Assembly (NCBI GenBank): GCA_963675955.2
Contig: CAXXVR010000007.1
Location: 682,001 to 746,000, forward strand
Length of the DNA: 64,000 bases
DNA from: Desulfocicer sp963675955
Lineage (GTDB): Bacteria; Desulfobacterota; Desulfobacteria; Desulfobacterales; Desulfobacteraceae
Reading direction: 5' to 3'
The position numbers and the translations under genes were made by a program. The notes under the pieces are model-generated. The model made no database searches and was not told where the DNA came from. It was given only the letters and a program-made list of their open reading frames with translations. Shown in pieces: positions 36,766 through 45,314 of the stretch (its first letter is position 1; each line of letters starts with the position of its first letter).

Positions 36766-37634
36766 TTTCCCACCTCCCCTGCCTTTTTGCATTCTGACAC
36801 ACGCCTGTACAACTTATCAAATAACTCATCAAACAAAATTTTCATCTCCGGCATTTCATTCACCAGCAAACCACCCCTGGAACAGATGGAGGCCGCCTCC
36901 CGGCTGAAGGGAAAGCGTTGAAGGATCTCAATGCCCTCTTTTGCGGCATAGCTTTCCACAATTCCCGGTTCATCATCGGCCCGATTAATGACAATGCCTG
37001 TGGGAACCTTGAGTTTTTTAAGAGCTTCCACTGTCAACGAAAGGTCATTGAGACCAAAGGGGGTAGGTTCTGCCACAAGCAATGCATAATCGGACTCCCG
37101 CAGGGCTTCAATGGCAGGGCAGGAGGTGCCGGGAGGTGCATCCACAAGGGCGATGCCCAGAGGGTTTATTCTCTCTTTCACCTGGCTTATCAGGGGAGGC
37201 GACATGGCTTCCCCCACCCGCAACTCTCCCCAGGTAAGATCAATGCCCCGGCTGTTCTTACCCCGGCGCACCGTTCCCAGCACACGAAAATCCTCTTGAA
37301 TGGCATCTTCAGGGCAGACCATCTGACACCCTCTGCAGGAATGACACATCTCTGGAAAAGTCATAATTTTTTTTGCCACAAGGGTGATGGCACTGAACTG
37401 ACAGATCTCTTCACAGGCACCACACAACGTACATAACCCGGAATCTATTTTGGGAACCATGACGGAAACAGGTTCACTTGAAATATCATCAGGCTTTATA
37501 AAAATATGGGCATTGGGTTCTTCCACATCACAGTCAAACACTTTCACATCGTCTCTATCAATGGATGCCGCCAGGTTCACCGTCACTGTGGTCTTTCCGG
37601 TGCCCCCTTTACCGCTTGCAATGGTAATAATCAT
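36762..37634 (-). CDS. MinD/ParA-type ATPase with inserted 2[4Fe-4S] ferredoxin (paralogue)
   Basis: First gene of the ORP-like cluster, 290 aa. The Walker A is ASGKGGTGKTTVTVNLAAS. The ferredoxin insert has CTLCGACEEICQFSA and CHSCRGCQMVCPEDA, and the switch region reads LVDAPPGTSCPAIEAL. It is about the same length as the downstream paralogue but clearly diverged, which fits the paired ATPases of Desulfovibrio ORP operons. ATG 37634 has AAGGA upstream. The promoter should lie in the 240-bp gap shared with the divergent cysteine-cluster gene. Confidence 0.87.
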   Translation of the reverse strand: MIITIASGKGGTGKTTVTVNLAASIDRDDVKVFDCDVEEPNAHIFIKPDDISSEPVSVMVPKIDSGLCTLCGACEEICQFSAITLVAKKIMTFPEMCHSCRGCQMVCPEDAIQEDFRVLGTVRRGKNSRGIDLTWGELRVGEAMSPPLISQVKERINPLGIALVDAPPGTSCPAIEALRESDYALLVAEPTPFGLNDLSLTVEALKKLKVPTGIVINRADDEPGIVESYAAKEGIEILQRFPFSREAASICSRGGLLVNEMPEMKILFDELFDKLYRRVSECKKAGEVGK

Positions 37635-37878
37635 CTGCTTTATCCTTGCACATGGGTTTATCAAATCTCAACTCAAACGAGCATATGCCACAAATAAACC
37701 AGAAACATGCGCTTGTCAAACTTATTTTAACCAATCACCCATATAACCAACCTTCTGCATGCCCCATGTTGTAACCCACCCGGAAACTTACCTCCCCCAT
37801 ATTATGGGGAAACATTGACATTGCGCCGGGTTTTCTATATTAATGTCCTGAATTTAATCCATAAGGAGTCTATGCAAA

Positions 37879-38709
37879 ATGAATGATGAACATAAAACCG
37901 GCCGGGAATCTGAAGTTTTACCCGTTCAGATGGGCTATGAAACAAAATTCAAATTCAAATGCCACAAAGGGGTAAAGTGCTTTACCAAATGCTGCAGGGG
38001 CATCGACATCATGCTCACCCCATACGATATACTGACTATGAGAAAACGCCTTGAACTGACATCAGAAGAATTTCTGGCCATATACACAGATCTGCATCTC
38101 CTGGAAAGTGCAGACCTGCCCGTTGTCACATTGAAGCTTCTTGATGATGACCAGAAATCCTGTCCCTTTGTCCAGGACAAAACCGGATGCCTTATCTACG
38201 AAGATCGCCCCTCCACCTGCCGATACTATCCACTGGGAATGGGTTCATTGAGTTATACCAGCGATCAGGAAGAAGGAGCTGATGACGATGCTTTTTTCTT
38301 CACGGTAAAAGAAGAACATTGTCTGGGGTTTGAGGAGGATAAGGAATGGACAGTTGCTGAATGGCGAGAAGATCAGGGGGTGAATATCCGGGATGAGGTC
38401 AACGCCGGCTGGACCAATCTCATTGTCAGAAAGAAATCCGTTCCAAAAACCCTGAAACTGTCTGAACAGAGCAAGCAAATGTTCTTTTTGGCCTGTTATA
38501 ATGTTGATAAATTTAAAAAATTTATTTTTGAGAGCACATTCCTTAAACGCTATAATGTTGATGATGCCGTCATAAAAGAGATAAAGGAAGATGATATCAA
38601 GCTGCTTCAGTTTGGATTTGAATGGCTGAGGACAACTTTTTTCAAGAATGAAGGAGATATTGCCAGTACAGTGGTAACTCCTGTCCAGGCACCAAAAAAA
38701 CAATCCTGA
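37879..38709 (+). CDS. YkgJ-family cysteine-cluster protein
   Basis: A 276-residue protein of the zinc- or iron-chelating CxCxxCC family. The cluster cysteines lie in FKCHKGVKCFTKCCRGIDI (about residues 27-43), with later ones in SCPFVQDKTGCLIYEDRPST and CRYYPLG and in EHCLGFEED. This spacing is typical of YkgJ proteins, which probably bind an Fe-S cluster. Function is unknown. The C-terminal 90 residues are extra helical sequence. It is monocistronic, with its own terminator. Confidence 0.82.
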   Translation: MNDEHKTGRESEVLPVQMGYETKFKFKCHKGVKCFTKCCRGIDIMLTPYDILTMRKRLELTSEEFLAIYTDLHLLESADLPVVTLKLLDDDQKSCPFVQDKTGCLIYEDRPSTCRYYPLGMGSLSYTSDQEEGADDDAFFFTVKEEHCLGFEEDKEWTVAEWREDQGVNIRDEVNAGWTNLIVRKKSVPKTLKLSEQSKQMFFLACYNVDKFKKFIFESTFLKRYNVDDAVIKEIKEDDIKLLQFGFEWLRTTFFKNEGDIASTVVTPVQAPKKQS

Positions 38710-38724
38710 CTTCCCCATTTATTT

Positions 38725-38774
38725 AAAAAAGCGCTTCCACACCCGGGCAATACCGCAGTGAAAGCGCTTTTTTT
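38725..38774 (+). terminator. Rho-independent terminator
   Basis: aaaaaagcgcttccac pairs with gtgaaagcgctttttt around a short loop, ending in a T-tract. It can serve both the cysteine-cluster gene and the convergent dapA homologue. Confidence 0.85.
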
Positions 38775-38824
38775 ACAGCATCGTATGTCTCATCGTTAAC
38801 CGATATTATAACCAAAACCGAAAA

Positions 38825-39859
38825 TTAATAACCATAATACAGATTTTTTCGATGGGCTGGGTCTGCCAGACGCGCATCCACATCAATGTCAAAAAAATCT
38901 GCCAGGGGCTGAAAAATCTCCGGATTTTTCTTCTGAACCGTTTTAGCAGCTTCCAACACAACGGCAATACCCTTTTCCGTCATTTTCCCAAGAGGTCTGC
39001 GACAGGGGCCCGACGGTACCCCCAGAATCTGCATGAGTGTTTTCAATGCCAGGGGATTTCTGGCCCTGCACGTCACCTCTCCATAAATGCTTGACTCTTT
39101 TGTGGTTACGGTGACAAGCCCCAGCAGGGGTAAAAGTGCCTGATTTAATTTTTGGGCTTCCTCCACATCCCCTTTGTCCATGAGCTGAATCATTTCCACA
39201 AGAGCCCCTGGCACAATATTTGACAATACAGAAAAACCACCGCAGGCCTTGATGGCAGGATCTTTCATTATCTGCGCAACCAGGGCATCATCTCCTGAAA
39301 AAATCTTAAAGTCATTGCCGCAGCACTGCCGGGTACGCTGCATATTTTTAAGGTCTCCCGTGGCTTCCTTCACACAGGATACATTGGGATATTCTGCTAC
39401 CAGAATAGCCAGATCTTCGGGCAGAAGCTGGGCACCGGTACGTCCGGGAATAACATAAGGAATAATATTCAGGGCGGGAAAGGCCTTTGCCACCGGCTCA
39501 AGATATTCCCTGCGTATCTCAAGGGAGCTGGGGCCGTTATAGTAGGGATCCACCATGAGAACGGCATCTACACCCACCTCTGCAGAATGAGCCACCGCCA
39601 TCATGGCCTCTTTTGTATTGTTACTGCCAGAGCCTGCAATGCACAGACATTTACCCTTGGAGGCCCTCGCCACATCACCAATCACCCCGAGATGTTCTTC
39701 CCATTTAAGTGTGGGACTTTCCCCGGTGGTTCCGGCGGCCAGGATACCTGTGATCCCATTTTTAATCTGAAATTCAATCAACTGGTCAAGCCCTTCAGCG
39801 TCCAGCGATCCATTGCTGGTGAACGGCGTAATCAAAGCAGTATAACATCCTGTTTTCAT
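38825..39859 (-). CDS. dapA: Dihydrodipicolinate synthase (DapA) homologue, extended
   Basis: A class I aldolase-fold enzyme that would condense pyruvate with aspartate semialdehyde to start diaminopimelate synthesis. DapA signatures are ALITPFTSNGSLD, LAAGTTGESPTL, the Tyr in IIPYVIPGRTGAQL and the Schiff-base Lys in CVKEATGDLKNM. At 344 aa it is about 50 residues longer than usual, with an extra C-terminal helical tail. With dapL in the same window, a DapA role is natural, but other pyruvate-dependent aldolases of this superfamily cannot be excluded. A MITE-like repeat begins 20 bp upstream of its start. Confidence 0.85.
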   Translation of the reverse strand: MKTGCYTALITPFTSNGSLDAEGLDQLIEFQIKNGITGILAAGTTGESPTLKWEEHLGVIGDVARASKGKCLCIAGSGSNNTKEAMMAVAHSAEVGVDAVLMVDPYYNGPSSLEIRREYLEPVAKAFPALNIIPYVIPGRTGAQLLPEDLAILVAEYPNVSCVKEATGDLKNMQRTRQCCGNDFKIFSGDDALVAQIMKDPAIKACGGFSVLSNIVPGALVEMIQLMDKGDVEEAQKLNQALLPLLGLVTVTTKESSIYGEVTCRARNPLALKTLMQILGVPSGPCRRPLGKMTEKGIAVVLEAAKTVQKKNPEIFQPLADFFDIDVDARLADPAHRKNLYYGY

Positions 39860-39878
39860 ATAACTCCTCCAGATATAT

Positions 39879-39990
39879 TGGTAAATATTCAGTCAGCACA
39901 CCACCTTCACCTGTTTTGGTCTGCTCACATAGCATCATGCTACGAAGCCCCAAACAGGCGCATATGGAGAACCGTTTAAACATTTACATA
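39879..39990 (+). repeat. MITE-like element (TAAATATT family), copy 2
   Basis: It starts tggtaaatattcagtcagca and ends gtttaaacatttacat. Inside, cctgttttgg pairs with cccaaacagg around a central tagcat/atgcta palindrome. The minus strand gives an accidental frame (MLCEQTKTGEGGVLTEYL) nearly identical to that at 27404-27517. Confidence 0.82.
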
Positions 39991-40062
39991 AGCAAGCCGA
40001 ATATTGACATATATTGACGCGATTTTCCACATTTTTACCAACCCGATTCCCAAGGAAAAACA

Positions 40063-40231
40063 GGGTTTGTTCACAGCATGGGGCATCCATTACACGTGGT
40101 GAATCAACAGGGTCAGGCTTGTGTTATTGGCATTATCGGCCACAGACTGTGTAAATGCCAAAACCACCGATAACGGCAATAACGTAAGCCTGCCCCCCCA
40201 TCCTGAAATGGCCTGTGCCGCGAACAAGCCC
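40063..40231. repeat. Long-hairpin repeat (GTCAGGCTTG family), full copy
   Basis: Outer arms are gggtttgttcacagcatgg (40063) and gcctgtgccgcgaacaagcc (to 40230). Inner arms are gggtcaggcttgtgttattg (40110) and caataacgtaagcctgcccc (to 40196). This is one of the best-preserved copies, about 169 bp. Confidence 0.85.
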
Positions 40232-40355
40232 AAAGAACGAAATGGAGATAACACCCCATGGGTCCCTGAATATATAAAAGCCCCGGTAATCTAAGATGAG
40301 CCTTCAAATTTAAGCATGTACCATATACACATAAGGGGTTCAACCTTCTTTTTAC

Positions 40356-40384
40356 TTGACACAAACAACACATAAAAATAGTAT
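40356..40384 (+). promoter_or_regulatory. Strong sigma-70 promoter of the TPR operon
   Basis: TTGACA (40356-40361), a 17-bp spacer and TAGTAT (40379-40384): a perfect -35 box at ideal spacing. Transcription would start near 40391, leaving a leader of about 255 nt before the TPR gene. Confidence 0.75.
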
Positions 40385-40390
40385 AAGGAT

Positions 40391-40505
40391 TTTGGCATCC
40401 TTCATATCAGCACCAAAGTACCTTACAGTCTTCTGGGGAAAAGCCCCTGCAAATGGGCGGTGCCCTGAAAAGTGTAAAATACTTTTGAAGGATATCAGAC
40501 TTTTT
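40391..40505 (+). ncRNA. Candidate structured 5' leader (riboswitch- or attenuator-like)
   Basis: Directly behind the promoter, ATCCTTC (40397-40403) pairs with GAAGGAT (40487-40493) and AAAGTA (40415-40420) with TACTTT (40480-40485). They enclose two hairpins, GGGG/CCCC (40435-40447) and GGGC/GCCC (40455-40465). A T-run (40501-40505) follows soon after the closing stem. The multibranch layout is riboswitch-like, but it matches no class I recognise. A further hairpin (ATGATCC/GGATCAT, 40589-40621) precedes the gene. Confidence 0.4.
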
Positions 40506-40646
40506 ATGGAAAATGGGAAACATGCCATCGGTATCGGCTACCTTAATTAATATGTCCGGACCGGTTGATTCGAATAAGAAACAAACAGATGATCCACCTG
40601 GAAAACACCACCGGGGATCATTGTACGCAAACAATAAGGATGATCC

Positions 40647-41309
40647 ATGACAAATCCCCAAAAGCCCTCCGATTCAGATGAATATATTGCCCAACTGAAA
40701 TCCCAGATTACAGACAACACCGAGTGTGGAAACAACCACTATAACCTTGCCGTGGCACTCATGGGAAAACAGGAATATGATGAGGCGGAAAAAGCCCTGC
40801 ACGACGCTGTGGAATGCAGTCCCAACCTTGCCGAAGCCTACGTACTTCTGGGCGGAATCTGCCTGCAGCGGGGAGACATAGAAGGCTGCCTTCGCTATAA
40901 CAGATATGCTGTAAAGGCCCGGGCCGGATTTGCCGAAGGTTATGGCAACATCGGATTTGTGCTGCTCCAGCTGGTGGATGGTAAAAATCCTGAAGAAGAT
41001 CAGGAAAAAATTGACTCTGCCATTAAAAATCTGCGCAAGGCAGTGGTTCATAATGCCAAATTTGTTCAGGCATTTACCACCCTTGGCAATGCCTATTACA
41101 TGAAAGGTCTTCTGGATGAAGGCATCAAGGCTAACCTTGAAGCAGTAAAAATCCAACCGGAATTTCCCATTGCCCATAACAACCTGTGCGTGGGATATCT
41201 TGAAAAAAAGGACTATGAAAAGGCCATAGAGCACTGTGACATCGCCATATCCCTGGGCTATGAAGTTGCTGAAGAACTCAAAGCAGAGCTTGCACCCCAC
41301 AGGAAATAG
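40647..41309 (+). CDS. Tetratricopeptide-repeat protein, dsr-linked
   Basis: A 220-residue soluble protein made mostly of TPR helices. Repeats are visible as GNNHYNLAVALMGKQEYDEA, LAEAYVLLGGICLQRGDIEG, FVQAFTTLGNAYYMKGLLDE and FPIAHNNLCVGYLEKKDYEK. TPR proteins hold partner proteins together; the partner here is unknown. AAGGATGATCC precedes the ATG. The stop codon touches the ATG of the next gene, and the pair lies 200 bp upstream of dsrA in the same direction, so a role in sulfite reductase assembly or regulation is a reasonable guess. Confidence 0.88.
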   Translation: MTNPQKPSDSDEYIAQLKSQITDNTECGNNHYNLAVALMGKQEYDEAEKALHDAVECSPNLAEAYVLLGGICLQRGDIEGCLRYNRYAVKARAGFAEGYGNIGFVLLQLVDGKNPEEDQEKIDSAIKNLRKAVVHNAKFVQAFTTLGNAYYMKGLLDEGIKANLEAVKIQPEFPIAHNNLCVGYLEKKDYEKAIEHCDIAISLGYEVAEELKAELAPHRK

Positions 41310-42518
41310 ATGAAACAAGAACAAACCAGCTGTTCCTACCATATATCCGGGCTTACAAAACCCATGGGCCCGGAGAACCATCTGTGGCACACCGCCTTGA
41401 ACGGCAGGCAGAATGATCCGGAAAAACCGACTGCTCGGCCCTTTACCATTGGTGATTATTTTAAGTGTGCCACTGACTTCTTGTTCCAGAATAAGATGGC
41501 TGCCCTGAAAAAAGGAGTCGCCTTTCATCTTCAGAGGAAGATAGAAGAAGACCAAGTGTCAAAAATTGCAATCTTCCTTGAAAAACACGGAGCTTTTTAC
41601 CATCCTGCCCGGGTGGAAGTATCACTTGCCAGCCAGTGCTCCCCATTGATCTTTGCCCTCAACGCCGCCATTTCCCACCAGGGCCTCACCCTCATGGAAA
41701 CAGAATGCTGCTGTCTGAACCAACTTATTCCCTTACCCCGTCCGGAATCACCATTACCCGCTATCTTCGGCCAATCCAGACTTTCTTGTAATGGAAAAAT
41801 GGTGAGATTTTTCCTGGCCCACTGGTTTGTCGGATACCAGGAATTCCACGTCACGGTTTCCAGTGAAGAGACCCTGCCCACAGCGCTGTGGCAATCCGAT
41901 GGCACCCAGATAACAATGGCAAAGACCCATCATTTTGAGATTTACAGCAACGCCTCACAAATTCTCACCTCATTTTATAACCCCATCACCTTTGAACAGA
42001 TTTTTCCATGGCACCACGCCGCCGGAGACTTTATCGTCCGGGAGATCAATGGCAGCATGGACGTAAAGCTCATCACCGTCCGGGGATACAGAGCTTTGTT
42101 TGATATTGACAAGCCCCCTGAAAAGCGTAATATGGAAGACATTTTTCAGGGACTGCTTCTTTTTTTGGTAAACTTGTCACTACGCATGCGCATTGACAGG
42201 GTCGATGGTAACGGCCGCTACCATTTTCTCCCTGCAGATACAGTCCATGCAACTCTAACCGGTTTTTTTCGGGCACTGGCAGATAAAACCATTAACGGCC
42301 ACAGCCAGGAAGCACTTCAAACACAATTTGCCCAATTTCTATTACAATTTGATACGGGGGATTTTAAACACATTCTCACATTGATTTTAAATGCCCATCC
42401 CCAACCGGAAATGGAAGGCAAACTCATACAAAAAAACCTGGATTCCCATGTTGAATCCCTGTACCACACCATGGAGATCATGGGAAAAAACCGCTTTTTT
42501 ATTGACAAGGTGGTGTGA
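41310..42518 (+). CDS. Unknown 402-residue protein upstream of dsrAB
   Basis: I recognise no domain. There is no signal peptide or membrane segment. The N-terminal part has scattered Cys/His (SYHISGL, METECCCLNQLIPLP, LAHWFVGYQEFHV), and the C-terminal half is helical (EDIFQGLLLFLVNLSLRMRI, AQFLLQFDTGDFKHILTLIL). It starts immediately after the TPR stop codon and is certainly co-translated with it. The neighbourhood suggests service to dissimilatory sulfite reductase, but this is context only. Confidence 0.8.
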   Translation: MKQEQTSCSYHISGLTKPMGPENHLWHTALNGRQNDPEKPTARPFTIGDYFKCATDFLFQNKMAALKKGVAFHLQRKIEEDQVSKIAIFLEKHGAFYHPARVEVSLASQCSPLIFALNAAISHQGLTLMETECCCLNQLIPLPRPESPLPAIFGQSRLSCNGKMVRFFLAHWFVGYQEFHVTVSSEETLPTALWQSDGTQITMAKTHHFEIYSNASQILTSFYNPITFEQIFPWHHAAGDFIVREINGSMDVKLITVRGYRALFDIDKPPEKRNMEDIFQGLLLFLVNLSLRMRIDRVDGNGRYHFLPADTVHATLTGFFRALADKTINGHSQEALQTQFAQFLLQFDTGDFKHILTLILNAHPQPEMEGKLIQKNLDSHVESLYHTMEIMGKNRFFIDKVV

Positions 42519-42611
42519 AAATCTTATAGGAGCACTAATAATTTAATACGCTGTGCTTTTAAAGAAACCTGATGGTCCCATAGATCATCACTGATAAGAT
42601 AGCTGTGAAGC

Positions 42612-42641
42612 ACGACAATTGATTGAAAACCGATCTATAAT
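42612..42641 (+). promoter_or_regulatory. Candidate dsrAB promoter
   Basis: A perfect TATAAT (42636-42641) with a weak -35 ACGACA (42612-42617) at 18 bp, about 65 bp upstream of dsrA. The ribosome site CGGAGGTAAG before dsrA is close to consensus, as expected for an abundant enzyme. Confidence 0.5.
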
Positions 42642-42707
42642 CTCTACTTAGAGGGGATAGACACTTGATCAAGCGAATGTAATTTAACTTTTAACGGAGG
42701 TAAGTAA

Positions 42708-44036
42708 ATGGCAAAACATGAAACTCCTTTTCTGGACCAGCTGGAATCTGGCCCATGGCCGAGTTTTGTCTCTGACCTGAAGCAGCAGGCCGAAGTCAGA
42801 GCAAAGAATGAAGCAGGTATTGAGTTCCAGATTCCAGTAGATTGTGTAGATGATCTTCTTGGTGTTGTAGAACTTTCTTACAAACATGGTCGTACTCACT
42901 GGAAACACGGTGGTATCGTTGGTGTTTTCGGTTATGGCGGTGGTGTTATCGGTCGGTACTGCGATCAACCCAAACTGTTCCCCGGCGTCGAGCATTTTCA
43001 CACCATGCGTGTTGCCCAGCCCTGCGGAAAATATTACACCACGGATTACCTGCGTTCCCTGACCAAGCTGTGGGATTTGAGAGGCTCCGGTATCACCAAC
43101 ATGCATGGTGCCACCGGTGACATCATCTTCCTTGGTACAACTACTCCCCAGCTGGAAGAAGTTTTTTATGAACTGACCCACAATCTGAATCAGGATCTGG
43201 GTGGATCAGGCTCCAACCTGAGAACCCCTGCTGACTGCCTTGGTTCTTCCCGGTGTGAGTATGCCTGCTATGACTCCAATGCACTTTGTCATTTCCTGAC
43301 CAACGAATACCAGGATGAGCTGCATCGCCCGGCATTTCCCTACAAGTTCAAATTCAAATTTGATGCATGCCCCAACGGATGTGTGGCTTCCATCGCCCGT
43401 TCTGACATGTCCTTTATCGGTACCTGGAAAGACGACATCAAAATTGACCAGGCCGCCGTTGCCAAGTACATTGCCAACGATCCTGCCTATCCCGCCAACG
43501 CCGGTGCCTTCAAGGGCAGCAAAGACTGGGGTGCATTTGATATCAAAAAAGAAGTTATCAACCTTTGCCCCACCAAATGTATGTGGATGGAAGGTGATGA
43601 ACTGAAAATTGACAACTCCAACTGCACCCGCTGCATGCACTGCATCAACACCATGCCCCGTGCACTGAAAATAGGTGATGTCAGAGGATGCTCCATTCTC
43701 GTCGGTGCCAAGGCACCCATCCTTGATGGTGCTCAGATGGGTTCTCTGCTGGTTCCCTTTGTTGAAGTAAATCCCGATGATGACTATGCCGCCATCACAG
43801 AAATAATTGAAAGCATCTGGGACTGGTGGATGGAAGAAGGCAAAAACCGTGAAAGACTAGGTGAGCTCATCATGCGTCAGGGATTCCAGAAACTTCTTGA
43901 AGTGACCGGAATCGAAGCCGTTCCCCAGCATGTTCAACACCCAAGGACCAACCCCTACATCTTCTGGAAAGAAGAAGAGGTAGAAGGCGGCTGGGAACGT
44001 GACGTGGCTGAATACAGAAAACACCATCTGAGATAA
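42708..44036 (+). CDS. dsrA: Dissimilatory sulfite reductase subunit alpha
   Basis: DsrA, with DsrB, reduces sulfite with electrons delivered through DsrC and DsrMKJOP, the energy-conserving end of sulfate respiration. Siroheme/[4Fe-4S] ligands lie in SSRCEYACYDSNALC and CPNGCVASIARSD. The inserted ferredoxin domain has CPTKCMWMEGDELKIDNSNC and TRCMHC. Substrate-binding basic segments such as YKHGRTHWKHGG are present. Length 442 aa is normal for Desulfobacteraceae. It is followed 15 bp later by dsrB. Confidence 0.98.
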   Translation: MAKHETPFLDQLESGPWPSFVSDLKQQAEVRAKNEAGIEFQIPVDCVDDLLGVVELSYKHGRTHWKHGGIVGVFGYGGGVIGRYCDQPKLFPGVEHFHTMRVAQPCGKYYTTDYLRSLTKLWDLRGSGITNMHGATGDIIFLGTTTPQLEEVFYELTHNLNQDLGGSGSNLRTPADCLGSSRCEYACYDSNALCHFLTNEYQDELHRPAFPYKFKFKFDACPNGCVASIARSDMSFIGTWKDDIKIDQAAVAKYIANDPAYPANAGAFKGSKDWGAFDIKKEVINLCPTKCMWMEGDELKIDNSNCTRCMHCINTMPRALKIGDVRGCSILVGAKAPILDGAQMGSLLVPFVEVNPDDDYAAITEIIESIWDWWMEEGKNRERLGELIMRQGFQKLLEVTGIEAVPQHVQHPRTNPYIFWKEEEVEGGWERDVAEYRKHHLR

Positions 44037-44051
44037 GGAAGGAGACCCATA

Positions 44052-45200
44052 ATGGCATTTATATCATCTGGTTACAATCCAGCCAAACCGATGGAAAACA
44101 GAATTACCGACATCGGTCCAAGAAAATATGATGAATTTTATCCTGAAGTAATCAAAAAGAACAAGGGCAAATGGTCACACCATGAGATCCTGGAACCCGG
44201 CGTTCTGGTTCATGTGGCAGAATCTGGAGATGAGATTTACACAGTAAGAGTCGGCGGTGCCCGTCTGATGAGCACTACCCACATCAACGAAATCTGTGAA
44301 ATTGCCGACAAACATTGTGACGGTCATCTGCGGTTCACCACCCGTAACAACATTGAGTTCATGGTGGATTCCAAGGATAAAGTTGAGCCTTTGAAAAATG
44401 ACCTGAAAAGCCGTAAATTTGCCGGCGGCAGTTACAAGTTCCCCATCGGCGGCACCGGTGCAGGTATCACCAACATCGTTCACACCCAGGGCTGGATTCA
44501 CTGCCATACCCCGGCAACGGATGCTTCTGGTACCGTTAAGTCCACCATGGATGCACTGTTTGATGACTTCCAGGACATGAGACTTCCGGCCCAGCTGCGC
44601 GTCTCCATGGCCTGCTGTCTGAACATGTGCGGAGCGGTTCATTGCTCAGATATCGCCATTCTGGGATATCATAGAAAACCCCCCATGGTTGACCATGAGT
44701 ACCTTGACAAACTATGCGAAATCCCCCTGGCCATCGCTGCCTGCCCCACCGCAGCCATCAAACCGGCCAAGGTTACGCTGGCCAACGGTGCAGAGGTAAA
44801 ATCTGTTGATATCAAGAGCGAACGCTGCATGTTCTGCGGTAACTGCTACACCATGTGTCCATCCCTTCCCCTTGCAGATACCCAGGGTGATGGTATTGTT
44901 CTCATGGCTGGTGGAAAGGTCTCCAACAGAATCACTGACCCCAAATTTTCCAAGGTTGTTGTGGCATTCCTTCCCAATGAGATGCCTCGCTGGCCTTCCA
45001 TGACCGATGCCATCAAAAAGATGGTCAATGCTTATGCCAATGGCGCAAATAAATACGAGCGTCTCGGTGACTGGGCAGACAGAATTGGATGGGAGAAATT
45101 CTTTGAGGTATGTGAGCTTGACTTTACCCATCATCTCATTGATGACTTCCGTCAGCAGGCATACCTGTCCTGGCGTCAGTCCACTCAGTTCAAATTCTAA
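44052..45200 (+). CDS. dsrB: Dissimilatory sulfite reductase subunit beta
   Basis: DsrB carries the catalytically active siroheme in DsrAB. The cluster ligands are in SMACCLNMCGAVHCSDIAIL, and the ferredoxin domain has ERCMFCGNCYTMCPSLPL. Near the N terminus, HLRFTTRNNIEFMVD and GGTGAGITNIVHTQGW are family-typical. Length 382 aa. AAGGAGACC precedes the ATG. A 115-bp gap with a strong hairpin separates it from dsrD. Confidence 0.98.
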   Translation: MAFISSGYNPAKPMENRITDIGPRKYDEFYPEVIKKNKGKWSHHEILEPGVLVHVAESGDEIYTVRVGGARLMSTTHINEICEIADKHCDGHLRFTTRNNIEFMVDSKDKVEPLKNDLKSRKFAGGSYKFPIGGTGAGITNIVHTQGWIHCHTPATDASGTVKSTMDALFDDFQDMRLPAQLRVSMACCLNMCGAVHCSDIAILGYHRKPPMVDHEYLDKLCEIPLAIAACPTAAIKPAKVTLANGAEVKSVDIKSERCMFCGNCYTMCPSLPLADTQGDGIVLMAGGKVSNRITDPKFSKVVVAFLPNEMPRWPSMTDAIKKMVNAYANGANKYERLGDWADRIGWEKFFEVCELDFTHHLIDDFRQQAYLSWRQSTQFKF

Positions 45201-45239
45201 TCCACCCCAAGTGGATGAATAGCAACTGAATAAGAGTTC

Positions 45240-45279
45240 AGCCGGAGCGCCTGCGTATAGTTTATAAGGTGCTTCGGCT
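45240..45279 (+). other. Hairpin between dsrB and dsrD
   Basis: AGCCGGAGCGCCT pairs with AGGTGCTTCGGCT (13-bp stem with three non-Watson-Crick positions), followed by tattacgtttta. It could lower read-through or protect the dsrAB mRNA 3' end, making dsrAB more abundant than dsrD and dsrN. Confidence 0.65.
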
Positions 45280-45314
45280 ATTACGTTTTAAAGAACCAAT
45301 AGGGGAGACACACC

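Noticed and set aside
39795..39983. 62-residue minus-strand frame upstream of dapA
   Set aside because: It is partly repeat-derived (MLCEQTKTGEGGVLTEYL) and overlaps the dapA start in another frame.
40390..40505. Known riboswitch class (SAM, TPP, cobalamin, c-di-GMP) in the TPR leader
   Set aside because: None of the conserved core sequences of those classes is present; it is kept only as an unclassified structured leader.
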